Source: Georgfuchsia toluolica
GTDB taxonomy: Bacteria > Pseudomonadota > Gammaproteobacteria > Burkholderiales > Rhodocyclaceae
Assembly (NCBI RefSeq): GCF_907163265.1
Contig: NZ_CAJQUM010000001.1
Location: 992,001-1,056,000 of the forward strand
DNA: 64,000 bases
Reading direction: 5' to 3'
In this document: positions 17,769 to 25,878 of the stretch, in pieces
Position numbering within the stretch: position 1 is the first letter of the stretch
Layout: every line of letters starts with the position of its first letter
Made by a program: the position numbers and the translations under genes
The notes under the pieces: generated by a model
Database searches by the model: none
The model's input: the letters and a program-made list of their open reading frames with translations, nothing else
Told to the model about the DNA's origin: nothing

Positions 17769-19140
17769 ATTGATGGTCAAGGGAGCCGCCTCCCGCATCG
17801 ACGGACCGCTCCTGTTCCTGCGGCGCACGCTCAACGTGGGCCTGAACCAGGCGGTATCGGTCGACGGCAGCGACGGCCGCACGCGCCTGGGGCGAATAGC
17901 CGCGATTGACGATGAATTCCTCACCATCGAGCTGCTCGAATCGAGCGCCGGCCTTGCCCTTGGCGACACGGTCGTGCGCTTCCATCTCGAACCGCTGCAT
18001 TTCGGCTTGAGCCCCGGCATCCTGGGCCGGATATTCGACGGCGTCGGCAGAGTCATCGACGGCGGCCCGCCCATCGCGGTGCACAGAAACTTCCGCATCG
18101 AAGGCTTGCCGCTCAATCCGGTCGCCCGGGCCCGGCCGCGCGATTTCATCGAAACCGGGATATCGGCGCTGGACTTGATGAACAGCCTGGTGCGCGGGCA
18201 GAAGCTGCCGATTTTTTCCGGCGGCGGCCTGCCGCACGACCGGATCGCGGTACAAATTGCGAATCATGCAAGGCTGCGCGGCGCCGGTGCGCGCGATTTC
18301 GCGATTGTCTTCGCCGGGATAGGGATACCCCGCTCCAGCGCCGATTTCTTCCGGCGCAGCTTCGAATCAAGCGGCGTACTGGAACGCGCGACGCTGTTTC
18401 TCAACCTCGCCAGCGATTCGAGTACGCAGCGCCTGCTCACGCCGCGCTTTGCGCTGACGGCTGCCGAATACCTGGCCTTTGTCGAAGGCAAGCATGTACT
18501 GGTCATATTGACCGACATGACCAATTATTGCGAGGCACTGCGCGAGGTGTCGGGCGCCAAGGGTGAAGTGCCCGGGCGCAAGGGTTTCCCCGGCTACCTG
18601 TATTCGGATCTTGCCACGCTGTATGAACGCGCCGGCTGCGTGCATGGACTGCCCGGAACCCTGACCCAGCTTTCCATCCTGACCATGCCCTCGGACGATA
18701 TCGGCCACCCGATACCGGATTTGACCGGTTACATCACGGAGGGCCAGATCGTGCTCTCGCGCGAACTCGATCGCGCGGGGGTCTATCCGCCCATCAGCGT
18801 GTTGCCGAGCCTGTCGCGCCTCATGAAGGACGGTATCGGCAAGGGTTCCACCAACGCGGACCATCCAACGCTTTCCAGCCAGCTCTATGCGGCTTACGCC
18901 AAAGCCGTTCAGGCGCGAGTCCTCGCCAGCGTAGTGGGAGAAGAAGGACTGCTCGATGTCGACCGCAAGTACCTCGCCTTCGGCACCAGCTTCGAAAACG
19001 ATTTGGTACGCCAGCCCGCTGCGCGCACGCTCGAGGAAAGCATGAAGCTGGGCTGGCGACTGCTGCGCGCGTTGCCCAAGGCGGAGCTCTCGCGTCTTTC
19101 CGACGCGCAAATCGCCCAATATATCGAGGGTCCGCCATGA
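17758..19140 (+). CDS. atpB: V/A-type ATPase subunit B
   Basis: 460 aa. It has the nucleotide-domain fold without a P-loop (SGGGLPHDRIAVQIANHA in its place), plus LTDMTNYCEALREVSGAKGEVPGRKGFPGYLYSDLATLYERAG split over 265-310, the B-subunit hallmark. It alternates with A in the head and contributes the Arg finger. ATG 17758 lies inside the A gene end (11-base overlap). Stoichiometric expression with A is expected. Confidence 0.95.
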   Translation: MGPRLMVKGAASRIDGPLLFLRRTLNVGLNQAVSVDGSDGRTRLGRIAAIDDEFLTIELLESSAGLALGDTVVRFHLEPLHFGLSPGILGRIFDGVGRVIDGGPPIAVHRNFRIEGLPLNPVARARPRDFIETGISALDLMNSLVRGQKLPIFSGGGLPHDRIAVQIANHARLRGAGARDFAIVFAGIGIPRSSADFFRRSFESSGVLERATLFLNLASDSSTQRLLTPRFALTAAEYLAFVEGKHVLVILTDMTNYCEALREVSGAKGEVPGRKGFPGYLYSDLATLYERAGCVHGLPGTLTQLSILTMPSDDIGHPIPDLTGYITEGQIVLSRELDRAGVYPPISVLPSLSRLMKDGIGKGSTNADHPTLSSQLYAAYAKAVQARVLASVVGEEGLLDVDRKYLAFGTSFENDLVRQPAARTLEESMKLGWRLLRALPKAELSRLSDAQIAQYIEGPP

Positions 19141-19739
19141 GCGACATCACTCCCACCAGAAGCGTGGTCATCGCCCTCGCCGAAGAGCGCCGGGCAATGC
19201 AGGAGGGCTACGTTTTTCTGGACGAGAAGTGTCTGCTGCTTGCCGGCGCCATGATGCGCGAATTGCGCTTGTTCGACGCGGCGAGCGCAAGACTGCATGT
19301 CTTGCAGGCGCAAGCGCGACGGGCCCTTGCGGCGGCGGTCAGGCATCACGGGCTGCACGGGCTGCAAGTCTATCCGGCCCTGCCGCAGGGCGCGATCGCG
19401 TTGAACTTGCATCAGCACCTGCTGCTGAATGTACCGCTGCTGGATGCAAGCACCAAATGCGAGCCGGTGACGCTGCCGGAGCCCGCCTTTGTTTCGCCGG
19501 AGGCAGAAGATTGCCGCGCGGCATTTGTGGCATTGACGCAGCACTTGATGACGATGGCCGCAATGTCGGGAAATCTGGCGCGCCTGCACCGCGACTACCG
19601 CCGTTCAGTGCGCCGCGTGCGTGCGCTCCAGGATGTCCAGCTGCCGGAACTGGACGACACGATGAACGAAGTCGAAACCCAGCTTGAAGATCTGGAGCGG
19701 GACGAATTGCTCGGCGCCCGCTGGCAGCGACGGGCTTGA
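19137..19739 (+). CDS. V/A-type ATPase subunit D (central rotor shaft)
   Basis: 200 aa. Start TPTRSVVIALAEERRAMQEGYVFLDEKCLLL and end RRVRALQDVQLPELDDTMNEVETQLEDLERDELLGARW give the two long helices of the shaft. It joins the ring to the A3B3 head. It overlaps the subunit B stop (ATGA). It is the last ATPase gene; the transporter start follows after 19 bases. Confidence 0.85.
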   Translation: MSDITPTRSVVIALAEERRAMQEGYVFLDEKCLLLAGAMMRELRLFDAASARLHVLQAQARRALAAAVRHHGLHGLQVYPALPQGAIALNLHQHLLLNVPLLDASTKCEPVTLPEPAFVSPEAEDCRAAFVALTQHLMTMAAMSGNLARLHRDYRRSVRRVRALQDVQLPELDDTMNEVETQLEDLERDELLGARWQRRA

Positions 19740-19758
19740 ATTCATGAAGGGAGAATAC

Positions 19759-21156
19759 ATGGCAACCAGCATGGATATCGCAGCCATCATCGACAGGCAG
19801 AAATTCGGCTCGTTTCACCTGACGGTGGTGGGCGTGTCGTTTCTGCTGATGCTTGTGGACGGCTACGACAATATCTCGATCGCCTATATCGCCCCGTTGC
19901 TGATCCAGGAATGGGGCGTAGACAAGTCGGCGCTCGGCCCGCTGTTCAGTGCCGGCCTGCTGGGCGGACTGTTCGGCCCGCCGCTGTTCGGTTATCTGGG
20001 AGACCGTTACGGACGCAAGACCTCGGTCATCCTGGGCGCATTCTTTTTCGGTTTGTTCACCCTGGCCCAGGTTTGGGCCAACTCGCTCGGCTCGATGATG
20101 GCATTGCGCTTTATCGCCGGCATCGGCATCGGCGGAGTGCTGCCCATCACGATTGCGCTCAATACCGAATTCGCCCCGCGCCGGATCCGCGGCAGCATGA
20201 CCATGCTGAGTTTTGTCGGCGTGGCGCTGGGCGGTGCGCTGGGCGGGCTGGTGTCCTCGTTGTTCATGAAGACGCATGGCTGGCAGATCATATTCTGGAG
20301 CGGCGGCATCGCTCCGCTCCTGGTTGGCCTGCTGGCGCTATTCGTCTTCCCCGAGTCGCTCAAGTTCCTCTCGCTCAAACCCGCGCGGCGCGCCGAACTT
20401 TTACGGGTGCTGGCCAGGCTCGCACCGGGCTTGAGTGTTGCCGACGACACCCGGTTCGTGCTCAGCGACGAAGCCAACCGTGCCAAGTTCGCCTTCAAGG
20501 ATCTGTTCGAAGGCCGGCTGGCCTGGATCACGCCACTGTTCTGGATTGCCAATGTCATCAGCCTGCTGGTGTTTTTCTTCGTCAATCAATGGACGCCGGT
20601 GCTGCTCGCGAGCGCCGGGTTCCCGGTTGAACGCGCGGCGCTATCCACGACCTTGTTCATGCTCGGCGGCTTCGCCGGCGTGCTCGCGATCATGCGCCCG
20701 GTGGACAAGTTCGGCCTGATTCCCGTGCCCATCCTGTTTGCCATCAGCATTCCCGCGGTGGGCCTGATCGGGGTCGCCGGCCTGCCCGAGTTCGCCGTCA
20801 TGGGGCTGGTATTCCTCGCGGGATTTTGTTTGATCGCGCTGCAGTTCGGCATCATCGCGACCGAAAGCCAAGTGTATCCGACCTACATCCGTTCCGTGGG
20901 CGTGGGTTCCTGCTTCGCCTTCGGACGCGTCGGATCGGTCATCGGTCCGCTGGTGGGCGGTGCGATGCTGGCGCGCAGCGTACCCGTGCAGAACCTCTTC
21001 TACCTGGCCAGCGCCCTCTTGATCGCCGGATTGATCGCGGCGGCCAAGCTCACGCCGCTGTATCGGGCCAGGATACGGGAAATGGGCCAGCGCGATACAC
21101 AGGCTGACGCAAAGACAATCGTTGCAGAGCAAATCACGAGGAAGCCTGGAACATGA
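19759..21156 (+). CDS. MFS transporter, aromatic acid:H+ symporter (AAHS) type
   Basis: 465 aa, twelve helices. LMLVDGYDNISIAYIAP in helix 1 is the AAHS signature (D-G-x-D), and GYLGDRYGRKTSVILG and LALNTEFAPRRIRG-like loops are the MFS motifs. Relatives import protocatechuate, 4-hydroxybenzoate or similar acids with protons. AGGGAGA upstream favours ATG 19759 over ATG 19744. It overlaps the next gene by four bases. The short 19-base gap to subunit D suggests read-through from the ATPase operon. Confidence 0.88.
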   Translation: MATSMDIAAIIDRQKFGSFHLTVVGVSFLLMLVDGYDNISIAYIAPLLIQEWGVDKSALGPLFSAGLLGGLFGPPLFGYLGDRYGRKTSVILGAFFFGLFTLAQVWANSLGSMMALRFIAGIGIGGVLPITIALNTEFAPRRIRGSMTMLSFVGVALGGALGGLVSSLFMKTHGWQIIFWSGGIAPLLVGLLALFVFPESLKFLSLKPARRAELLRVLARLAPGLSVADDTRFVLSDEANRAKFAFKDLFEGRLAWITPLFWIANVISLLVFFFVNQWTPVLLASAGFPVERAALSTTLFMLGGFAGVLAIMRPVDKFGLIPVPILFAISIPAVGLIGVAGLPEFAVMGLVFLAGFCLIALQFGIIATESQVYPTYIRSVGVGSCFAFGRVGSVIGPLVGGAMLARSVPVQNLFYLASALLIAGLIAAAKLTPLYRARIREMGQRDTQADAKTIVAEQITRKPGT

Positions 21157-22124
21157 ATCTGACATATTTACCCGGCCGATTCACCGCTCGTCGTGGAATC
21201 ATCACATTGGCATTGGCGGCTTTGACGCTGCAAGGCAGCCCGACCGGGGCCACGGAACAGGGCGGCAGCTCCTACCCGGTTGGCGTGGAACTCGGTTATG
21301 GCGACATGCTGCCACCCGGCGTTTACAACCTCGCCTATTTCAGCCACGCAGAAGCTTCATCGCTCAAGGGCAACTCGGGACAGGATCTCGGCTGGGCGCG
21401 CTATCGCCTGACCGCGGACACCATCTCCTACCGCATGCAATACGTTTGGGATACGACGTTGATTGGCGCCAGCGTGGAGACGGCGCTGGTGCTGCCCTTC
21501 CCCGCCATCGATCTGGAAAAGCGCGTTTCCAGCGCCCTGCCCGATACCAGCGGAAGACGCTTCGGCATGACCGATCCGCTGCTTGTCCCATTGCGCCTGA
21601 CCTGGAGAGGTGAAAGCATCAATCACTCCGCGGCACTGGAAATCATCGCGCCGCTGGGCGCCTACGACGTGAATGCCAAGGTCAACACCGGGCGCAACTA
21701 TTGGCAGTTTGCCCCGGCCTACGCGTTGACCTGGCGGCCAACCGCCGAAATTCCGATTGGGCTCAAGCTGCGCTATGGAATCAATACCAGGAACAAGGAC
21801 AGCCACTATCAATCCGGCGACGAACTCACGCTCGAATATAACGTCGGCTATAAGCTGTCACCGGCCATGACGCTTGGCTTCCAGGGATATTTCTTTCGCC
21901 AGACGACGGACGATGAGTTGAATGGACAAGCGACCTCGGCGACCAATGGCAGGCTCTTTGGCAGCGGCATCGGCAACCGCGGCAGCACAAACACCATCGG
22001 CCCGTTCCTTAGCTACCGGTTCTCCCCGCGCTTCGCCGTCACTGCCAAGTACCAGCAAGACTACGATGTCAAGAATCGGGGCGAGTTCAAGCGTTTCTGG
22101 CTGCAGACATTGCTGCCGTTCTAA
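21153..22124 (+). CDS. SphA/MetA-type outer membrane protein (phenol-degradation family)
   Basis: 323 aa with a signal peptide (about residues 1-34, ending near TGATEQG) and a beta-barrel pattern (ELGYGDMLPPGVYNLAYFSH, YALTWRPTAEIPIGLKLRYG, ending in WLQTLLPF with C-terminal Phe). This is the MetA-pathway/SphA family, whose genes accompany aromatic degradation and probably form an uptake pore. It is coupled by overlap to the AAHS transporter, which supports joint aromatic-acid uptake. Confidence 0.8.
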   Translation: MNLTYLPGRFTARRGIITLALAALTLQGSPTGATEQGGSSYPVGVELGYGDMLPPGVYNLAYFSHAEASSLKGNSGQDLGWARYRLTADTISYRMQYVWDTTLIGASVETALVLPFPAIDLEKRVSSALPDTSGRRFGMTDPLLVPLRLTWRGESINHSAALEIIAPLGAYDVNAKVNTGRNYWQFAPAYALTWRPTAEIPIGLKLRYGINTRNKDSHYQSGDELTLEYNVGYKLSPAMTLGFQGYFFRQTTDDELNGQATSATNGRLFGSGIGNRGSTNTIGPFLSYRFSPRFAVTAKYQQDYDVKNRGEFKRFWLQTLLPF

Positions 22125-22169
22125 CGCGCATGCAATGATTGTTGCACTGCAGATGATGAAAAAACGCAA

Positions 22170-22278
22170 AGGCAAATTGAACGCCTCCCCCACCCCATCC
22201 CCGCCCCAGGGCGGGGTTCTCATCAGCTCGCTACGCTCGATTGGAACAGGGCGCCTCGCTCCACTTCTTTCACGCTAA
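22170..22278 (+). repeat. Dispersed repeat, copy A (before hybO)
   Basis: Contains GGCAAATTGAACGCCTCCC, a GCCCC/GGGGC hairpin and CTCGCTACGCTCGATTGGAA. The same order appears in copies at 25690-25862 and 28410-28553. This one is the shortest at its left end. It fills most of the gap between the SphA gene and hybO (22125-22363). Confidence 0.8.
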
Positions 22279-22363
22279 ATGGATCAACTTTGCGGAAAGT
22301 CAATAAGCCTTTTTCTTTTGGGTTTATTATTAACAAATATACCAAGCATATCCGGAGGCAGCT

Positions 22364-23539
22364 ATGGGTCAGTTGAGTCTGAACGAAGCAAACCGGGCAG
22401 CAAGCAGGGTGGCCAGCCGACTTGGCATATCCCGGCGGGAGTTCCTCCAATGGTGCGCGGCAACCGCCGGCACGCTGGGATTACCCGTTGGAGCCGAGGC
22501 TGCTATTGCCCAGTCAGTCGCGGCGGCCAAACGCCCCTCGGTGATCTGGCTGCACTTCCAGGAATGCACGGGATGCACGGAGTCCCTGCTGCGGACCGAC
22601 CACCCGACCCTGGTAAAGCTGATCTTCGACGTGATTTCGCTCGATTACCACGAGACCTTGATGGCCGCCGCGGGTCATCAGGCGGAGAAATCGCGCAAGG
22701 ATGCGATGGCCGCCAATAAGGGGAAATATATCCTTGTGGTTGAAGGGGCCATCCCCGTTAAGGACAACGGTATTTACTGCAAGATTGGCGGCCACAAGGC
22801 CGTGGATCTGGTCAGGGAATGCGCTGCCGATGCAGCTGCCGTAATTGCCATTGGCTCCTGCGCTTCGTGGGGCGGCATGCCTTCCACCGGGCCGAATCCA
22901 AGCGGCGCTTCCAGCGTTGCCGAGATTCTCGGCAAGACAGTGCCCAACATTCCCGGCTGCCCGCCAAACCCATATAACTTCCTCGCGACAGTGGTCCATT
23001 TTCTGACCTTTGGCAGCCTGCCTGCGGTGGACAAACTGGGCCGGCCGCTTTTTGCCTATGGCCGGCTGATCCACGAAAACTGCGAGCGGCGCGCCCATTT
23101 CGATGCCGGACGGTTCGCCATGGAATTCGGCGACGTAGGACACCGCAAGGGGTACTGCCTCTATAAACTGGGCTGCAAGGGGCCGGAAACCTACGCCAAT
23201 TGTCCCGCGATTGGCTTTGGCGACGTCGGCGAGAACAACTGGCCGGTGGGTTGCGGTCACCCCTGTATCGGTTGCACCGAAAAGGGCGTTGGTTTCACCA
23301 AGCCGATCCATAGCGTTGCCAGAATGCTCAACGTAGCGCCCCCGCTGCAGTATCCGCGAATTGTCGAGGAACAGGGAAAAGGTGCTTCATTTGCGGCTGC
23401 CGCGGCCCTGGCGGCCATCGCCGGCGCCGCTGTTGGCGGCGGCGCCATGCTAGCGCGCAACCTGGGACTCTCCCACGAGGCTGAGCAGTTGGAAAAGGAG
23501 AGGGCCAAGCCGAAGGCATCCGAGAAAACGGAGTCCTGA
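22364..23539 (+). CDS. hybO: Hyd-2 type [NiFe] hydrogenase small subunit
   Basis: 391 aa. It has a twin-arginine signal (SRREFLQWC, Arg24-Arg25), CTGCTES (Cys68, Cys71) for the proximal Fe-S cluster, and downstream cysteines in HENCERRAHF, GYCLYKLGCKGPETYANCP and VGCGHPCIGCTEKG for the other clusters. A C-terminal helix (about residues 345-366) anchors it in the membrane, and a charged tail follows. The signal exports the folded HybO-HybC dimer through Tat. GGAGG lies about 9 bases upstream. Confidence 0.95.
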   Translation: MGQLSLNEANRAASRVASRLGISRREFLQWCAATAGTLGLPVGAEAAIAQSVAAAKRPSVIWLHFQECTGCTESLLRTDHPTLVKLIFDVISLDYHETLMAAAGHQAEKSRKDAMAANKGKYILVVEGAIPVKDNGIYCKIGGHKAVDLVRECAADAAAVIAIGSCASWGGMPSTGPNPSGASSVAEILGKTVPNIPGCPPNPYNFLATVVHFLTFGSLPAVDKLGRPLFAYGRLIHENCERRAHFDAGRFAMEFGDVGHRKGYCLYKLGCKGPETYANCPAIGFGDVGENNWPVGCGHPCIGCTEKGVGFTKPIHSVARMLNVAPPLQYPRIVEEQGKGASFAAAAALAAIAGAAVGGGAMLARNLGLSHEAEQLEKERAKPKASEKTES

Positions 23540-23540
23540 A

Positions 23541-24533
23541 ATGGCAAACCGTCGCGATTTTCTCAAGGGAGTCCTCGCCGGTGGCACGGCGCTGACGACC
23601 TTTACGGCCACGGACTGCGCCAGCGCCCGCGAAACCAATTCCAGACCGGCCGAGGCACTCGGCCTGCTTTACGATGCGACGATATGCGTTGGCTGCAAGG
23701 CCTGCGTGGCTGCCTGCAAGGAGGTCAACGACAACCCGCCGGTGTTCTCGACCGAGGATCAGCTGTGGGATACCCCGCTCGACACCGATGGCCACACCTT
23801 CAACATCATCAAGATGTACCGCAACGGCACCATGGAGCAGAAAGACCGGGAGCAGGACGGCTACGCTTTCATGAAGGTGTCCTGCATGCATTGCGCGGAT
23901 CCGTCGTGCGTCTCGGCCTGCCCCGTCTCGGCCATGACCAAGAATCCCGAAACCGGCATCGTCGCCTACGATCCCGGCCGCTGCATTGGTTGCCGTTATT
24001 GCGTCGCCGCCTGCCCGTTCGGCATTCCGAAATACCAATATGACGATCCGCTGGGCCGCATCGGCAAATGCGAGCTATGCCGCCATCGTTACAAGGACGG
24101 TCACTACTCTGCCTGTGCCGAAGTCTGTCCCACGGGAGCAACGCTTTACGGCAAGAGCAGCGACCTGCTGGCGGAAGCCAAACGCCGCCTGGCGCTCAAG
24201 CCCGGATCGATGACGGTCTATCCGCGCGGTCGACTGGGCGGCCCGGACGACAGTTATGAAGGCCCGGTTGGAAAATACATTCAGCATGTGTATGGGGAGA
24301 AGGAATACGGCGGCACCCAGGTGTTCAAACTCTCGGCGGTTGAATTCGCCAAGGTGGGCATGCCCGATCTGCCGCCGACTTCTTCCGCAGCCAAGTCGGA
24401 AACCCTGCAAAAAGCGCTATACGGCGGACTAGTGATGCCGATTGTGCTGCTCGGCGTGCTGACGTATGCGGCGAAGCGCAACGTCAAGCCGGACGAGACG
24501 GCCCCCGGCGTAGAACACGGCAAGGAGGGTTGA
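23541..24533 (+). CDS. hybA: Hydrogenase-2 ferredoxin-like subunit
   Basis: 330 aa. Tat-type start (NRRDFLKG), then four Cys groups: CVGCKACVAACKE, CMHCADPSCVSACP, CIGCRYCVAACPFG and CELCRHRYKDGHYSACAEVCP, enough for four [4Fe-4S] clusters. A helix near the C-terminus (about residues 296-312) anchors it. It relays electrons between HybO and the HybB quinone site. It starts one base after the hybO stop; GGAG inside hybO serves as ribosome site. Confidence 0.94.
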   Translation: MANRRDFLKGVLAGGTALTTFTATDCASARETNSRPAEALGLLYDATICVGCKACVAACKEVNDNPPVFSTEDQLWDTPLDTDGHTFNIIKMYRNGTMEQKDREQDGYAFMKVSCMHCADPSCVSACPVSAMTKNPETGIVAYDPGRCIGCRYCVAACPFGIPKYQYDDPLGRIGKCELCRHRYKDGHYSACAEVCPTGATLYGKSSDLLAEAKRRLALKPGSMTVYPRGRLGGPDDSYEGPVGKYIQHVYGEKEYGGTQVFKLSAVEFAKVGMPDLPPTSSAAKSETLQKALYGGLVMPIVLLGVLTYAAKRNVKPDETAPGVEHGKEG

Positions 24534-24535
24534 TC

Positions 24536-25690
24536 ATGTTCGCGCACACGCATCCGGCGCCCGCCCCCATCGGCGGGCCGCTTGTCAACAAGGTGACGCT
24601 TGTTGCAGGGATGCTGGTCGTCCTCATGCTTGCAATCCTGCTTTATCGTTTTGTCTTCGGCCTGGGCGCCGTGACCGCCCTCTCCGATGGCTATCCCTGG
24701 GGCATGTGGATCGTGGTCGACGTAATGATCGGTTCGGCATTCGCCTGCGGCGGCTTCGCAGTGGCGCTGCTGGTGTATATCTTTAACCGCAGTGAATACC
24801 ATCCCCTGGTTCGTCCGGCATTGCTGGCAAGCCTTCTCGGTTACACATTGGCCGGCGCCGGCGTGATCTTCGACCTGGGGCGCTGGTGGAATATCTGGAA
24901 TATGTATTGGCCCTGGTCCGCCAATCCGCACTCGGTCATGTTCGAGGTAGCCATCTGCATCACGGCCTATATCGGCGTCATGTGGATCGAGTTCTCGCCA
25001 GCCATCATGGAGAAGTTCGGCTGGGCCCGCGCCAGGCACCGGTTGTCCAAGGCCATGTTCTTCATTGTCGCGCTCGGCACCTTGTTGCCGATGATGCACC
25101 AATCCGCGCTCGGTACGCTGATGGTGCTGATGGGTGGTCAGGTTAATCCGCTCTGGCAGACGCCGATCGTGCCGATGCTCTACCTGCTGACGGCCGTCAG
25201 CATGGGCTACGCCGTGGTTTTGTTCGAGTCCTGCCTGGCATCCAGCGCCTATGTGCGAAAAATTGAAGTGCATATATTGACGCCGCTGGCCAAGGTGATG
25301 CTTGGCATCGTTGTTTTCTATCTTCTGGCGCGTTTCGGCGATCTGATAGCACGCGGCGAAATCGCGCGGGCGTTTCACTGGGGCCTGGAAAGCGTGATGT
25401 TCTGGCTGGAAACCGCCTGCTTTGCCATCCCGCTTTTTATCATCGGCCGCGAGACCCAGCGCCGCAATCCGGCCCGACTTCTCCTGGCGGGCATCCTGCT
25501 GATGCTGGGCGGTTCGCTGCTCCGCTTGAACGGCTATCTGATCGGCTACGACAAGGGATCAGGTTTCCATTATTTTCCTTCGCTTGCCGAAATCCTTGTC
25601 ACGGCAGGCATGTTCGCCACTGAGTTGCTCCTTTACATTGTCATTACGCGCCGCTTTCCGGTTCTGCCCCGGGAAGAAGCTCATGCTTAA
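24536..25690 (+). CDS. hybB: Hydrogenase-2 quinone-reactive membrane subunit
   Basis: 384 aa, about ten helices, NrfD/PsrC family. ATG 24536 is preceded by AAGGAGG. Motifs LGAVTALSDGYPWGMW, EYHPLVRPALLASLLG and GGQVNPLWQTP are shared with the paralogue at 10296. It exchanges electrons with the quinone pool. In E. coli this complex can run in reverse and consume proton motive force to make hydrogen; whether that holds here is untested. Confidence 0.94.
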   Translation: MFAHTHPAPAPIGGPLVNKVTLVAGMLVVLMLAILLYRFVFGLGAVTALSDGYPWGMWIVVDVMIGSAFACGGFAVALLVYIFNRSEYHPLVRPALLASLLGYTLAGAGVIFDLGRWWNIWNMYWPWSANPHSVMFEVAICITAYIGVMWIEFSPAIMEKFGWARARHRLSKAMFFIVALGTLLPMMHQSALGTLMVLMGGQVNPLWQTPIVPMLYLLTAVSMGYAVVLFESCLASSAYVRKIEVHILTPLAKVMLGIVVFYLLARFGDLIARGEIARAFHWGLESVMFWLETACFAIPLFIIGRETQRRNPARLLLAGILLMLGGSLLRLNGYLIGYDKGSGFHYFPSLAEILVTAGMFATELLLYIVITRRFPVLPREEAHA

Positions 25691-25862
25691 GCCGGCCGAA
25701 CTGGAACCAAACAGGGATAGCTTCGATGAAGGACTTTGACACTTGGCTGGAAAAGCAATTGAAGACCCGCCCCCTCCCGCCCTCCCCCTCGCGGAGGAGG
25801 CGACTATCGGCTCGCTACGCTCGATTGGAACAAGTCACCTCATTCCATGTTCTTCCACGTTA
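25690..25862 (+). repeat. Dispersed repeat, copy B (before hybC)
   Basis: The longest match to copy C: GGAACCAAACAGG, AGCTTCGATG, TTGGCTGGAAAAG, AATTGAAGACCCGCCCC, a CTCCCCCTCGCGGAGGAG hairpin and CTCGCTACGCTCGATTGGAA. It fills the hybB-hybC gap; the hybC ribosome site (GGAG, about 25866) lies just beyond it. Confidence 0.85.
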
Positions 25863-25878
25863 ACTGGAGACCAACAAA

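Noticed and set aside
16482-18149. 555-codon open frame on the minus strand opposite ATPase subunits A and B
   Set aside because: Shadow of high-GC genes; no ribosome site, no domain; both sense genes are certain.
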